A DNA stretch of 64,000 nucleotides from NCBI GenBank assembly GCA_024401275.1, contig JAKSLJ010000007.1, forward strand, positions 47,988 through 111,987, in the 5' to 3' direction. The notes under the pieces were generated by a model. The model had not been told where the DNA came from. It saw only the letters and a list, made by a program, of their open reading frames with translations, and did no database searches. The stretch comes from Bacteroidaceae bacterium (GTDB taxonomy: Bacteria; Bacteroidota; Bacteroidia; Bacteroidales; Bacteroidaceae). The position numbers and the translations under genes were made by a program. Positions 17,966-26,502 of the stretch are shown here, one piece after another. Each line of letters begins with the position of its first letter. The stretch's first letter is position 1.

Positions 17966-17973
17966 CAAATTTA
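17966..17973 (-). promoter_or_regulatory. -7 element of ilvD-ilvB-ilvN
   Basis: Minus-strand TAAATTTG followed by CGCGA; it lies 90 bases before the ilvD ATG. Confidence 0.65.
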
Positions 17974-18079
17974 CACATTTTATATTACATACGCGCATAA
18001 AAGGGCTTTTTTCGTCATTTCTTTTGAGATATTGCAAGTAAGCGGGCAATATTTTTTTGTCCTTTGCTTTATTTTTTGC

Positions 18080-18087
18080 TAATTTTG
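18080..18087 (+). promoter_or_regulatory. -7 element of the sialate esterase gene
   Basis: TAATTTTG followed by C lies 42 bases before the ATG at 18129. Confidence 0.6.
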
Positions 18088-18128
18088 CATGGAATTAATA
18101 CGATTTAGAAATCAAAATAAACCAAATA

Positions 18129-19562
18129 ATGAAGAAAATAGCTCTTTTATTGCTTGCGTTAGTGGCTTTTTCCACTGCTAATGCAATGGGATTGAGACTT
18201 CCTCACATGCTTTCCGACAACATGGTTCTGCAATGTAATCAGGAGGTTACTCTTTGGGGTTGGGACGATCCTAACAAAGCCATCAACATCACAACCTCAT
18301 GGACAGGTCAGAAAGTCTATGTGGCTCGTGCTGACAAGGATGGCAAGTGGAAAACTACTGTCAAGACACCTGAGGCAAGTTACACTCCGCTTTCCATTAC
18401 CGTTAAGGATGGCATTACGCAGATTACACTCAACAACATCCTTTCGGGTGAGGTTTGGGTTTGTGCCGGTCAGAGCAACATGGAAATGCCTGTTCTGGGT
18501 TTTGGCAACTGTCCTGTAGAAGGTTACCAGGACGTTGTCGTTGATGCAAAGAAGCGTCAGGGCATCCGTTTCTGCAAGATTCCAAGCATTATGAGTCAGA
18601 CACCGCTGGACGACGCTGACTGCAAGTGGGAGGTAACAAGCATGGAGAGCGTGCGTCGCGCAAGTGCAACCGGCTATTTCTTCGCTCGTTTGCTCAACGA
18701 AGCCCTTGACATTCCTGTAGGTCTTGTCATGGCAAACAAGGGCGGTACACGCGTTGAAAGCTGGCTTACAAAGGAAAATCTCCAGAAGTATTGTCCATCG
18801 GAAACGCTTGATTCTTTGGAAAATACAAAGAAATACGAGTGGGATTACCACTATCCTCTTTTCTGGGGTAACGGTACCTTCAATCCTATCCTGAACTACT
18901 CTGTAAAGGGAATCCTCTTCTATCAGGGATGTTCAAATGTGGGCGATGAGGGCAATAAGTATTCCGACAATCTTGCGCTTCTCGTAAAGCAGTGGCGCGA
19001 GCAGTTCGGACAGGGCGAACTTCCTTTCTATTTCGTGGAGATTGCCCCTTATTGGTACGACGATATCAAGGGCTTGGCTGGTGCTCTTCTTCGCGAACAG
19101 CAGAAGCGCGCTCAGTCACTCATTCCTAATTCTGCTCTTGTTTGTACAAACGACCTTGTCTATCCTTGGGAGACACAGCAGATTCATCCAACTATGAAGC
19201 GCCAGGTTGGCGAGCGTCTGGCTTACCATGCTCTCGTGAAGAACTACGGTCAGCAGGGTTTCATGTGCGAAAGTCCTGAGGTTAGCACAGTGGAGTTCAG
19301 CAACGACACTTGCTATGTCAACATCAAGAACGACTACGGCGCAATCTCTCGCTTTGAGGATATTCAGGGCTTTGAGCTTGCCGGTGCAGACAAGGTGTTC
19401 CACAAGGCAGATGCCTATCATTATTGGATTAAGGGCATCATCATAACATCGCCTGAGGTCAAGGAGCCAAAGTATGTGCGCTACTGCTTCCGCAACTTCC
19501 AGCTCGGAAATATAAAGAACGCAGCAGGCTTGCCACTCTTCCCATTTAGAAGTGATAAGTAA
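18129..19562 (+). CDS. Secreted sialate O-acetylesterase family protein
   Basis: A 477-residue protein with signal peptide MKKIALLLLALVAFSTANA. LPHMLSDNMVLQ and VWVCAGQSNMEMPV are the family signatures, with the nucleophile Ser in GQSNM. ANKGGTRVESWL and LFYQGCSNVGD follow. The C-terminal QQIHPTMKRQVGER supplies the His, but the usual Asp three residues before it is Gln. It should remove acetyl esters from host or plant glycans in the periplasm. It is monocistronic and followed by GC-run repeats. Confidence 0.85.
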   Translation: MKKIALLLLALVAFSTANAMGLRLPHMLSDNMVLQCNQEVTLWGWDDPNKAINITTSWTGQKVYVARADKDGKWKTTVKTPEASYTPLSITVKDGITQITLNNILSGEVWVCAGQSNMEMPVLGFGNCPVEGYQDVVVDAKKRQGIRFCKIPSIMSQTPLDDADCKWEVTSMESVRRASATGYFFARLLNEALDIPVGLVMANKGGTRVESWLTKENLQKYCPSETLDSLENTKKYEWDYHYPLFWGNGTFNPILNYSVKGILFYQGCSNVGDEGNKYSDNLALLVKQWREQFGQGELPFYFVEIAPYWYDDIKGLAGALLREQQKRAQSLIPNSALVCTNDLVYPWETQQIHPTMKRQVGERLAYHALVKNYGQQGFMCESPEVSTVEFSNDTCYVNIKNDYGAISRFEDIQGFELAGADKVFHKADAYHYWIKGIIITSPEVKEPKYVRYCFRNFQLGNIKNAAGLPLFPFRSDK

Positions 19563-19563
19563 C

Positions 19564-19928
19564 AAGCCTCTCCCCCCAACCCCCTCCCCGATTATGGGGA
19601 GGGGGAGCAATTACACTTGCGAGTTTGTAGTGTAATATAAGGTTGAGGTGAAGGCTAATAAATATTTAGAAGAAAAAATAAAATAAAATAAAATAAAATA
19701 AAATAAGGATACTATATAGCGGTTGTCCTTTGGTTTGTAGGGCGAGGATTTCCGAGCCGTTTCGCCGCATAAACCCGAATCGCGGCTCACAAATGTTCGC
19801 CCTACATCATGGAAACAACTCATATACAATTCCCTAAAATAATTAATATTTAGTGATATAGTTCCTCCCACAAAATCATATCACTCCCCCTCCCAATAAT
19901 CGGGGAGGGGGCTGGGGGGAGAGGCTTA
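19564..19928. repeat. Inverted pair of GC-run elements around a repeat-filled spacer
   Basis: A C-run/G-run hairpin at 19564-19607 has an inverted near-copy at 19881-19928. Between them are an (AAAAT)n tract at about 19675-19706 and a GTAGGGCGAGG palindrome at 19736-19806. No gene is seen in the spacer before ffh. Confidence 0.8.
19736..19806. repeat. GTAGGGCGAGGATTTCCGAG family palindrome, copy 2
   Basis: Same ends and inner GAGCCG / CGGCTC arms as the copy at 13462, with a different loop. Confidence 0.8.
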
Positions 19929-19931
19929 TTT

Positions 19932-21272
19932 ATGTTTGAAAATCTTAGTGACAGATTAGAAAGATCGTTTAAGATACTCAAGGGTGAAGGAAAAATCACC
20001 GAGATTAACGTAGCAGAAACTCTCAAGGACGTTCGTCGCGCACTTCTTGATGCCGACGTGAACTTCAAGGTTGCAAAGCAGTTTACTGACACCGTAAAGC
20101 AGAAGGCACTCGGTATGAACGTGCTTACTGCCGTTAAGCCAGGTCAGTTGATGGTAAAGATTGTGCATGACGAACTTGCACAGCTCATGGGTGGCGAAGC
20201 TTCTAAGCTCAACCTTAACGGTCGCCCTGCTATCATCCTCATGTCTGGTCTTCAGGGTTCTGGTAAGACAACTTTCTCTGGTAAGCTTGCCAACATGCTC
20301 AAGACAAAGCAGGGCAAGAAACCGCTTCTCGTTGCCTGCGACGTTTATCGTCCAGCGGCTATCCAGCAGCTCCATGTTGTCGGCGAATCAGTAGGCGTTG
20401 AGGTTTACTCAGAGCCAGAGTCAAAGAATGTAATCGACATTGCAAAGCACGCTATCCAGCAGGCAGTTACAAAGGGCAATGACGTCGTTATCGTCGATAC
20501 TGCCGGTCGTCTTGCTGTTGACGAGGAGATGATGAACGAGATTGAGGCACTTAAGAACGCCATCAATCCAACAGAGACACTCTTCGTGGTTGACTCAATG
20601 ACAGGTCAGGACGCTGTAAATACTGCAAAGGAATTCAACGATCGTCTTGACTTCAACGGCGTTGTTCTCACAAAGCTCGATGGTGACACTCGTGGTGGTG
20701 CCGCTCTTTCTATCCGTACAGTCGTTACAAAGCCTATCAAGTTCATCGGTACTTCAGAGAAGATGGACGGAATCGACGTGTTCCATCCAGAGCGTATGGC
20801 TGACCGTATTCTTGGTATGGGTGACGTTGTTTCCCTCGTAGAGCGTGCTCAGGAGCAGTTTGACGAGGAAGAAGCTCGTCGTCTTGAGAAGAAGATCCTC
20901 AAGGACAAGTTCGACTTCAACGACTTCTACAATCAGATTCAGCAGATCAAGAAGATGGGTAACATCAAGGATCTCGCTTCCATGATTCCAGGCGTTGGCA
21001 AGGCAATCAAGGATGTTGACATCGACAACTCAGCCTTCAAGAGCGTAGAGGCAATCATTCAGTCAATGACTCCGAAGGAGCGTGCTAATCCTGGTCTTCT
21101 CAACACTTCTCGTCGCAAGCGCATCGCTAAGGGTTCTGGTACTGACATTCAGGAGGTAAACCGCCTCATCAAGCAGTTCGACCAGACTCGCAAGATGATG
21201 AAGATGATGACAGGTCCTAACATGGCACGCATGGCTGGCATGATGGGTAAGATGCCAGGCATGAGAAGATAA
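19932..21272 (+). CDS. ffh: Signal recognition particle GTPase
   Basis: A 446-residue protein. The N domain begins MFENLSDRLERSFKIL. The G domain has P-loop GLQGSGKTT (about residue 107), DTAGRL and the TKLDGD specificity motif. The M domain ends in Met-rich MMKMMTGPNMARMAGMMGKM. It binds SRP RNA and signal peptides for co-translational targeting to the membrane. It is followed immediately by a tandem repeat array. Confidence 0.97.
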   Translation: MFENLSDRLERSFKILKGEGKITEINVAETLKDVRRALLDADVNFKVAKQFTDTVKQKALGMNVLTAVKPGQLMVKIVHDELAQLMGGEASKLNLNGRPAIILMSGLQGSGKTTFSGKLANMLKTKQGKKPLLVACDVYRPAAIQQLHVVGESVGVEVYSEPESKNVIDIAKHAIQQAVTKGNDVVIVDTAGRLAVDEEMMNEIEALKNAINPTETLFVVDSMTGQDAVNTAKEFNDRLDFNGVVLTKLDGDTRGGAALSIRTVVTKPIKFIGTSEKMDGIDVFHPERMADRILGMGDVVSLVERAQEQFDEEEARRLEKKILKDKFDFNDFYNQIQQIKKMGNIKDLASMIPGVGKAIKDVDIDNSAFKSVEAIIQSMTPKERANPGLLNTSRRKRIAKGSGTDIQEVNRLIKQFDQTRKMMKMMTGPNMARMAGMMGKMPGMRR

Positions 21273-21279
21273 TAGGAAC

Positions 21280-21660
21280 GCATTTTTTACGGCAACGGTA
21301 ACGGCAACGCTTTTCCGTTACATTATAGTAGGGCGAGGATTTCCGAGCCGCGATTAAGGTTTTATTTCGCGGAAACGGCTCAGAAGGTTTAGCTCGGCGG
21401 CGCGAAGCGGAAAGCCAAATCTTCGCCCTACATCTTTTCTGCTACTATCAGTTACGGCAACGGTAACGGCAACGCTTTTCCGTTACATTATAGTAGGGCG
21501 AGGATTTCCGAGCCGCGATTAAGGTTTTATTTCGCGGAAACGGCTCAGAAGGTTTAGCTCGGCGGCGCGAAGCGGAAAGCCAAATCTTCGCCCTACATCT
21601 TTTCTGCTACTATCAGTTACGGCAACGGTAACGGCAACGCTTTTACCGTTACGCATACAC
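21280..21660. repeat. 165-bp tandem duplication with a partial third unit
   Basis: Units at 21289-21453 and 21454-21618 appear identical by eye. Each starts ACGGCAACGGTAACGGCAAC and contains a GTAGGGCGAGG palindrome. A third unit starts at 21619 and ends after about 30 bases. The lead sequence 21280-21314 has an inverted copy at 29590-29623 with one mismatch over 34 bases. Confidence 0.9.
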
Positions 21661-21897
21661 ATAGATTATAGTAGCTATATAGCAGTTGTCCTCAATAAAC
21701 CACGAATTAAACGAATTAAACGAATTTTGGGGTCTCCTTATATTCGTAATTATTCGTAGTATAAGTTATTGGAACAATCCCTATAATGTGTCAACTACGA
21801 ATGACACGAAATCATTTAACGATAAAATATTCGTGTTATTTGTGAAAATTCGTAGTTAATTCTTTAGGAGTAATGCATATATAGTTTCATGGATTTT
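21661..21897. other. AT-rich spacer with degenerate ATTCGTAGT / ACGAATT repeats, no gene
   Basis: Short variants of CACGAATTAAACGAATT and TTCGTAGT recur in both orientations. I see no open frame with coding character. Confidence 0.5.
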
Positions 21898-21926
21898 TGC
21901 ACAAAGGGGTCAAACTCTTTTGTGCA
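21898..21926. repeat. TGCACAAAGGGGTC hairpin
   Basis: A palindrome with arms TGCACAAAG and CTTTTGTGCA. A related inverted copy at 29644-29672 is placed as the glyS terminator. Confidence 0.7.
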
Positions 21927-21935
21927 ATTTCAACT

Positions 21936-22001
21936 TGTTTCCCTTAGGATTGCGACTTGTTTCCCTTAGGATTACAAGTCGTTTCCCTAAGGGAAATTTC
22001 T
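21936..22001. repeat. 22-bp iterated repeat, locus B
   Basis: Units TGTTTCCCTTAGGATTGCGA+CT (21936-21957), a second ending ACAAGT (21958-21979) and a third starting CGTTTCCCTAAGGG (21980-22001). The period is exactly 22. It lies just upstream of the HU-like gene promoter. Confidence 0.88.
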
Positions 22002-22055
22002 TTGTTTTTACATAAAAAAATTGCTAAAAAACTTGCGTATTTCAATAAATTTTCG

Positions 22056-22063
22056 TAACTTTG
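22056..22063 (+). promoter_or_regulatory. -7 element of the HU-like gene
   Basis: TAACTTTG followed by TACC. The surrounding CTTGCGTATTT...TTTTCGTAACTTTG is shared with the M15 peptidase promoter at 26440, suggesting common control. Confidence 0.7.
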
Positions 22064-22203
22064 TACCGTGAAAATGAGAGAGTTACGCACGCCGCTGCAG
22101 AGACTGAACGTTTCTCTTATTTCACACAACCGAATGTTTAATTTCCTTTGGTTCTCAAAAAACGGAAACAAGAACCAGGGTTTAAAAAAGAAAGGAGAAA
22201 AAG

Positions 22204-22605
22204 ATGCTTAATTATCAGAAGTATCAGTCTAAAAGCACCCTAGAAGGTGCAAACGGTAAGTGGTTCATCCGCGTTAAGGCTAACGACACCCTCGATCTTG
22301 CCGACATGGCACAACACATGGCAGAGCACAACTGCGGTTTCTCAGAGGCACAAATCTACGGCGTTCTCAAGGCGCTAATTTCTTGCGTCAAGGAGCAGTT
22401 GCTTAATGGCAAGAAGGTGAAGCTCGATGACCTCGCTATCTTCTACCTCAGCTGCCACTGTAAGCCATCCGACACAGCGAATGAGGCAACGCCAGACAAG
22501 ATTCGCAGCCTTCAGATGAAGGTTCGTTCTACCGGTCGCCTCTCTAGCACTCAGATCGCTCAGGCTGTCAAGATGAAGGAGCAGGAGAAGTACTCGATTG
22601 AGTAA
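22204..22605 (+). CDS. HU-like DNA-binding protein
   Basis: A 133-residue protein of the HU/IHF-related group found in Bacteroidetes. It begins MLNYQKYQSKSTLEGANGKW, has a helical LADMAQHMAEHNCGFSEAQI region and a KVKLDDLAIFYLS beta segment, and ends in a basic Lys/Glu tail. Such proteins frequently accompany BT4734/VapE and cell-wall hydrolase genes in Bacteroidetes genomes. The role in this cassette is probably DNA architecture. A long leader of about 130 bases separates it from its promoter. Confidence 0.78.
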   Translation: MLNYQKYQSKSTLEGANGKWFIRVKANDTLDLADMAQHMAEHNCGFSEAQIYGVLKALISCVKEQLLNGKKVKLDDLAIFYLSCHCKPSDTANEATPDKIRSLQMKVRSTGRLSSTQIAQAVKMKEQEKYSIE

Positions 22606-22689
22606 AAAAGCCTAACCAAGCCTTCCCAAAGGGAAGGATGTTAATTAGACTTTCGAGATTAATGCTATGATCATCTGTTGTACGGCGAA

Positions 22690-22716
22690 GCCCTCCCATA
22701 ATCGGGAGGGCTTTTT
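22690..22716 (+). terminator. Terminator after the HU-like gene
   Basis: GCCCTCCC and GGGAGGGC form a perfect stem followed by TTTTT. It belongs to the GC-run hairpin family. Confidence 0.75.
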
Positions 22717-22722
22717 CGTGTC

Positions 22723-23706
22723 TTATATGTCAGAGTTGTTGTTAGTGGTCTTTATTCCATACTTCTCCAGAATGAAATAGAACGTGCCGAGCGTGTGCCG
22801 ATGCTGACTATGTCTCAGAAACCAATTGAACTTCCTATCAAGGTAAGCTTGTTGGTATTTACATGAAGTGCAACTGAGCTGATGAAACAACGCTCTACCT
22901 GACTCGCCAAAAGCATCTGCCAGCGACATACCAAGGTCAAACCAGTCTTTCTCATCGTCTATGACAATGTTGTTCTGACTGATTGTCTCTGCGGCTTTTT
23001 CGTACTCGCTCTTGACATCGCTGTCTGCCGGTAGGGTAAAGTCTATATTGCACGCGGCTGCTTTTCTTTCTGCCATTACTCGCTCCACATCCACATGAAA
23101 AGGCTCTGCCTCAAGGTTTATGTAAGGTTCTGGATCGAAGCTTACGAAACGGAAGTTTGATGGAGAACTTGTAGCTCGGTCGCACACCCAACCATCGCTT
23201 TCAAGTGTCTTCATCAATTCTTCGTAATAAAGCTTGAAAAGTTGCTTGTCAGTGTTGTCTATAAGGGCGAGGATGAAGTAGCCAGTAGCGCTAAGCGATT
23301 CGCCGCAATACACTATCCAGGGATATTCGCAGAGGGTTTCCTTCAAATGCTTGAACTCCTCCTGCATATCATCCGCCTGGTCTTTGTTGTCAAGGTCGAG
23401 CGATATGATAGGATTCAGCTGTTGGATGTTTGCGTCACAACGTCGCTGTCCTTCTGCTATAACGCTCGATGGTGTCCAGCAGTCGGGAAGGATACTCTTT
23501 TTCAACTCTTTCTTGAAATCGTCAAACTCATCCCAATCATTATATTCTCTGCCAAAGAGCTGCTGATGAAGCTGATGAACCTTAGGGAACGAACCCTCTG
23601 TCTGAAGCTTCTCCAGAATACTCTCAAGAGTAACGGTCTTTGCCTGAAAGTCCTTAAAGTCCTTGAAATAGGACACTTTTATGTTTTTTACGTCAATCAT
23701 AATCAT
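22723..23706 (-). CDS. BT4734/BF3469 family protein (VirE N-terminal-like)
   Basis: I take the ATG at 23706, since one codon upstream is TTG. The product is about 327 residues. PIISLDLDNK (about residues 95-105) and ATGYFILALIDNT resemble the catalytic core of archaeo-eukaryotic-type primases seen in the VirE-N/BT4734 family. A C-terminal WFDLGMSLADAFGESGRALF region is also typical. It sits downstream of VapE on the same strand. Together they resemble the primase-helicase module of mobile elements. Confidence 0.78.
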   Translation of the reverse strand: MIMIDVKNIKVSYFKDFKDFQAKTVTLESILEKLQTEGSFPKVHQLHQQLFGREYNDWDEFDDFKKELKKSILPDCWTPSSVIAEGQRRCDANIQQLNPIISLDLDNKDQADDMQEEFKHLKETLCEYPWIVYCGESLSATGYFILALIDNTDKQLFKLYYEELMKTLESDGWVCDRATSSPSNFRFVSFDPEPYINLEAEPFHVDVERVMAERKAAACNIDFTLPADSDVKSEYEKAAETISQNNIVIDDEKDWFDLGMSLADAFGESGRALFHQLSCTSCKYQQAYLDRKFNWFLRHSQHRHTLGTFYFILEKYGIKTTNNNSDI

Positions 23707-23722
23707 CAAATTTTGTAAAGCA

Positions 23723-23826
23723 CGGTAGGTAGGTAAGTAGATTTTCTATATTTTATATATTTTATGTACACATATTATATATAAAAAAATTCGCGTAATA
23801 TAAGAAATCTAGTTACCTACCTACCG
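23723..23826. repeat. Perfect 14-bp inverted repeat around an AT-rich loop
   Basis: CGGTAGGTAGGTAA at 23723-23736 and TTACCTACCTACCG at 23813-23826 flank 76 very AT-rich bases between the VapE and BT4734 genes. Confidence 0.85.
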
Positions 23827-23837
23827 TTTAGTAAATG

Positions 23838-25256
23838 CTAGAATGGTTTATCAGCATCCGGATCGTCTGTTTCTGCTATAGGAAGTACCTGTTCTATAGG
23901 TTTCTTTTCCTCTTTTGCCGCAAGCTTTGCCTCATATTCAGCAAGAGCCTCCTTCTTGAAATCGGCTTCCTGTTCTTCTGGAGTCTTAACGTGAACCCTA
24001 TAGCCCTTACAGTCATTCTTTCTTCCTTTCTCAAACCCAAGACGGTTCATAGCCATGCCGATTCTGTTGGCAGGAATGTTCAGCTTAGAGTGAATGGCGA
24101 TGTAGCTTGCAATGTCAGAGCTGGTATAGACATTGGCAATCTCGCCCGCAGATGGCATACTGAAGTAAGTAAGTATCTGCTCCTCCTCGCTTGACACGGT
24201 GCGGAAGTTCTTGTTGTGCTCGTTTACCGCCTTCACCTCTTCTGGAGAGAACAGGTAGTTGCTGCTGTCAGCCTTGAAGAGAGCGAATGTTTGAGAGTAA
24301 AGTCCCTGATAGTTAGGAGGTGAAGTCAAAAGCGAAGTCATTGACTTGATCTCATGAACGAGCCAGCGGCGCTCCTCACCTGTAAGGTCGTTGAGGATGT
24401 TGGCAACGTTACTCGTAGCAACGAAACTTGCTGTTCTCGGAATGCGTTCAGCATTAGGCGCGTATGGGCGACGCTCCTTGATGTAGTTGAGAGAGGTAAG
24501 GTTCTTGATCTTGCCAATCTTGCTTGAAGGAATAGAGCTGATGTCGTCGATGTTTATCAGAGCACTCTCGCCAAGGCTGATATAGCCATCCTTGTTGATG
24601 TTGTCAAGACTGAAACGACCGAGGAAATACTCGCGGAGTTCTTTCGGCAGAAGATTGTTGAAGAAGGTAGTCTTGAACGTACCCTGACCGCCGATGAACA
24701 TGAAGATGTAGTCGTTGACATGCTCATACTTCGTCCACGAGCCCACCATGTTGACAAGCCATTTCTTGAGAGTCCAGTAGAGGTAGTCGCGGTTCTCTGG
24801 TGTGTCCTCCTTGAGCACGATGCCGTCCACGATGTCGCGGATGTAGTCGTGTCCGTCCCATTCGGGAAGACTGTTGATGTACTCAACAAGTGGATTGTAC
24901 TCCGGAACAAAGCGGCTACCGAGGATGTTTTGCACTTCGTTCAACTTCACCTTAAGTCCGCTGAGTCTCATACGTCGCCAGAGATCATTGACGTCTTGAT
25001 TGGTCAATGCTACCCAACAGCCCGCCTTCACATCGGTAAGAGTTTCCGGAACCATCCCCTCTTTCCACTTGATGTCAAGTCTGTTCAGACAGATATTAAG
25101 TCGATACTCACCCGCGCTATCAAGATAATCCTGAATCTGCGCAACTACATTCACGTCCGTAGCCTTTGTCTCTACGGCTTTCTTGGCAGAAGAAGCGGCT
25201 GAGCCTTTCTTCTGCTTACCTCGTGGGAGGCTGTTTTTAATCGTTGGATGTTGCAT
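23838..25256 (-). CDS. VapE-type P-loop helicase/ATPase
   Basis: The ATG at 25256 (MQHPTIKNSLPRGKQKK) is preferred; the longer frame codes an unlikely Cys-rich leader upstream of the promoter. A 472-residue protein. P-loop IGGQGTFKTTF is near residue 190, INIDDIS is Walker B and ERRPYAPNAERIPRTASFVA plus the NVANILNDLTGEERRWLV Arg region are diagnostic of PF05272. The C-terminus is Glu/Lys-rich. VapE proteins are superfamily-3-like helicases of phages, satellites and islands. Confidence 0.88.
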   Translation of the reverse strand: MQHPTIKNSLPRGKQKKGSAASSAKKAVETKATDVNVVAQIQDYLDSAGEYRLNICLNRLDIKWKEGMVPETLTDVKAGCWVALTNQDVNDLWRRMRLSGLKVKLNEVQNILGSRFVPEYNPLVEYINSLPEWDGHDYIRDIVDGIVLKEDTPENRDYLYWTLKKWLVNMVGSWTKYEHVNDYIFMFIGGQGTFKTTFFNNLLPKELREYFLGRFSLDNINKDGYISLGESALINIDDISSIPSSKIGKIKNLTSLNYIKERRPYAPNAERIPRTASFVATSNVANILNDLTGEERRWLVHEIKSMTSLLTSPPNYQGLYSQTFALFKADSSNYLFSPEEVKAVNEHNKNFRTVSSEEEQILTYFSMPSAGEIANVYTSSDIASYIAIHSKLNIPANRIGMAMNRLGFEKGRKNDCKGYRVHVKTPEEQEADFKKEALAEYEAKLAAKEEKKPIEQVLPIAETDDPDADKPF

Positions 25257-25311
25257 ATTATTTATCTTTTTGTTGCAATAATTCTCAATCGAATCTGTTA
25301 TAATGATAGCA

Positions 25312-25319
25312 CAAAGGTA
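25312..25319 (-). promoter_or_regulatory. -7 element of the VapE gene
   Basis: Minus-strand TACCTTTG lies 55 bases before the VapE ATG. Two CACAGAAAGAACAC direct repeats lie about 90-125 bases upstream. Confidence 0.6.
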
Positions 25320-25457
25320 TTGAGAAATAACGGAATGGCAAAAGGATGCAACTTTAGAATATACTTCGACGCAAATTAAACATACATCCTCCAAGCACGA
25401 CACAGAAAGAACACACATCGTGCACAGAAAGAACACTGAATATAAGGCGAACAAAAA

Positions 25458-25479
25458 GGGACGACACTATGGTCGTCCC
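25458..25479 (-). terminator. Terminator of the 197-aa gene
   Basis: GGGACGAC and GTCGTCCC form a perfect stem. On the minus strand it is followed by a TTTTT run. Confidence 0.75.
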
Positions 25480-25490
25480 GATAATTTATT

Positions 25491-26084
25491 TTATGCAGTT
25501 TTGGTATTATTACGACTTTCTTCGCAGAGTTGCTTCAAGCGCATTATCGCGCTGTTATGAAATCTGCCCATCTTTCCTTCAGGATTATTCAATACTTCAT
25601 CCAGATCGTCCGGATTGTGAGTCTTGAAAGCCCTTTTCGGAAGTACAGCCACTCCCTCCAATACATCTTTCAGTCTTTTGAACTGCGAATTCTTTCCGCC
25701 TGTCCAGCCCTCACAATTCTTCTCCAACCAGTAAGTGATAATCTGCCACGTGTTATTGGCTTTTATCAGCTTCTCTTTTATCAGGGTCTGGAAAATGACC
25801 TTAAGTTTATCCTTGGAAATATGATACAGAACCTTCTTTGGTCTATTGCTCTGAGTTTTATTTGTAACTATATAGTTGATAAGTTCGTCCGGGTCAACAT
25901 CTTCATTGAGCATGTAACTTATGACGCTCTGTTGTTTAATCGAAAGGCCCAATTCCGTAAGGACATGACTCGTCAGCTGATCCATTTTGTTTGGAAGAGC
26001 TGTTCTTGCTGCGATTATTGACGCTTTGATCGAGTTAGTCATCGCAACAAATACCGGGTCATATTCAACATTGAATTGGGGCAT
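25491..26084 (-). CDS. Hypothetical protein in the HU/VapE cassette, 197 aa
   Basis: A soluble, helical protein with regular ATG (MPQFNVEYDP). Features include a Lys-rich NRPKKVLYHISKDKLKVIFQ segment and WLEKNCEGWTGGKNSQFKRL. No family was recognised. It has its own promoter at 26158 and terminator, so it is independently expressed, and is co-located with replication-type genes. A regulatory or replication-accessory role is possible but not shown. Confidence 0.6.
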   Translation of the reverse strand: MPQFNVEYDPVFVAMTNSIKASIIAARTALPNKMDQLTSHVLTELGLSIKQQSVISYMLNEDVDPDELINYIVTNKTQSNRPKKVLYHISKDKLKVIFQTLIKEKLIKANNTWQIITYWLEKNCEGWTGGKNSQFKRLKDVLEGVAVLPKRAFKTHNPDDLDEVLNNPEGKMGRFHNSAIMRLKQLCEESRNNTKTA

Positions 26085-26157
26085 GTGTTTTACTTATTAA
26101 CCACGCTGAGTTTTTCTGTTGGTGCAACAATGGAAGATTACAGTTGGCTGGGACACT

Positions 26158-26165
26158 CAAATTTA
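26158..26165 (-). promoter_or_regulatory. -7 element of the 197-aa gene
   Basis: Minus-strand TAAATTTG lies 73 bases before the ATG at 26084. The rest of the 26085-26502 spacer is AT-rich, with no gene seen. Confidence 0.55.
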
Positions 26166-26439
26166 CGAAAAGGCTTCTGCATATACTCAATAATTCCTAA
26201 AACAATATTTGTGTTCCTCGAATGAAGATTGGGGTGACAGAAGTCTATTGGTTGACTGTATCTAATTGCAAAATTACAAATAAAAAATTAACCACCTTTT
26301 ATAGTTCGGATATTTCTTGGTTGTGGTTGATATAAATCATAAAGAGGTACGGTTAATACTTGAGAGTGATTAAGTAAAAAACTTCAAAAAATCACCGAAA
26401 ATAGTTGCCTTTTTTCTTGCGTATTTGCGGAAATTTTCG

Positions 26440-26447
26440 TAACTTTG
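26440..26447 (+). promoter_or_regulatory. -7 element of the M15 peptidase / smalltalk unit
   Basis: TAACTTTG followed by TACC lies 56 bases before the ATG. It shares about 25 bases of context with the HU-gene promoter. Confidence 0.65.
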
Positions 26448-26502
26448 TACCCAGAAAGTCAAAGACTTAGTTCAACCATTATAACAACTAACGAAAGAGA
26501 GT

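Noticed and set aside
19563-19931. SRP RNA gene near ffh
   Set aside because: The spacer contains repeats only; no conserved SRP tetraloop helix was found.
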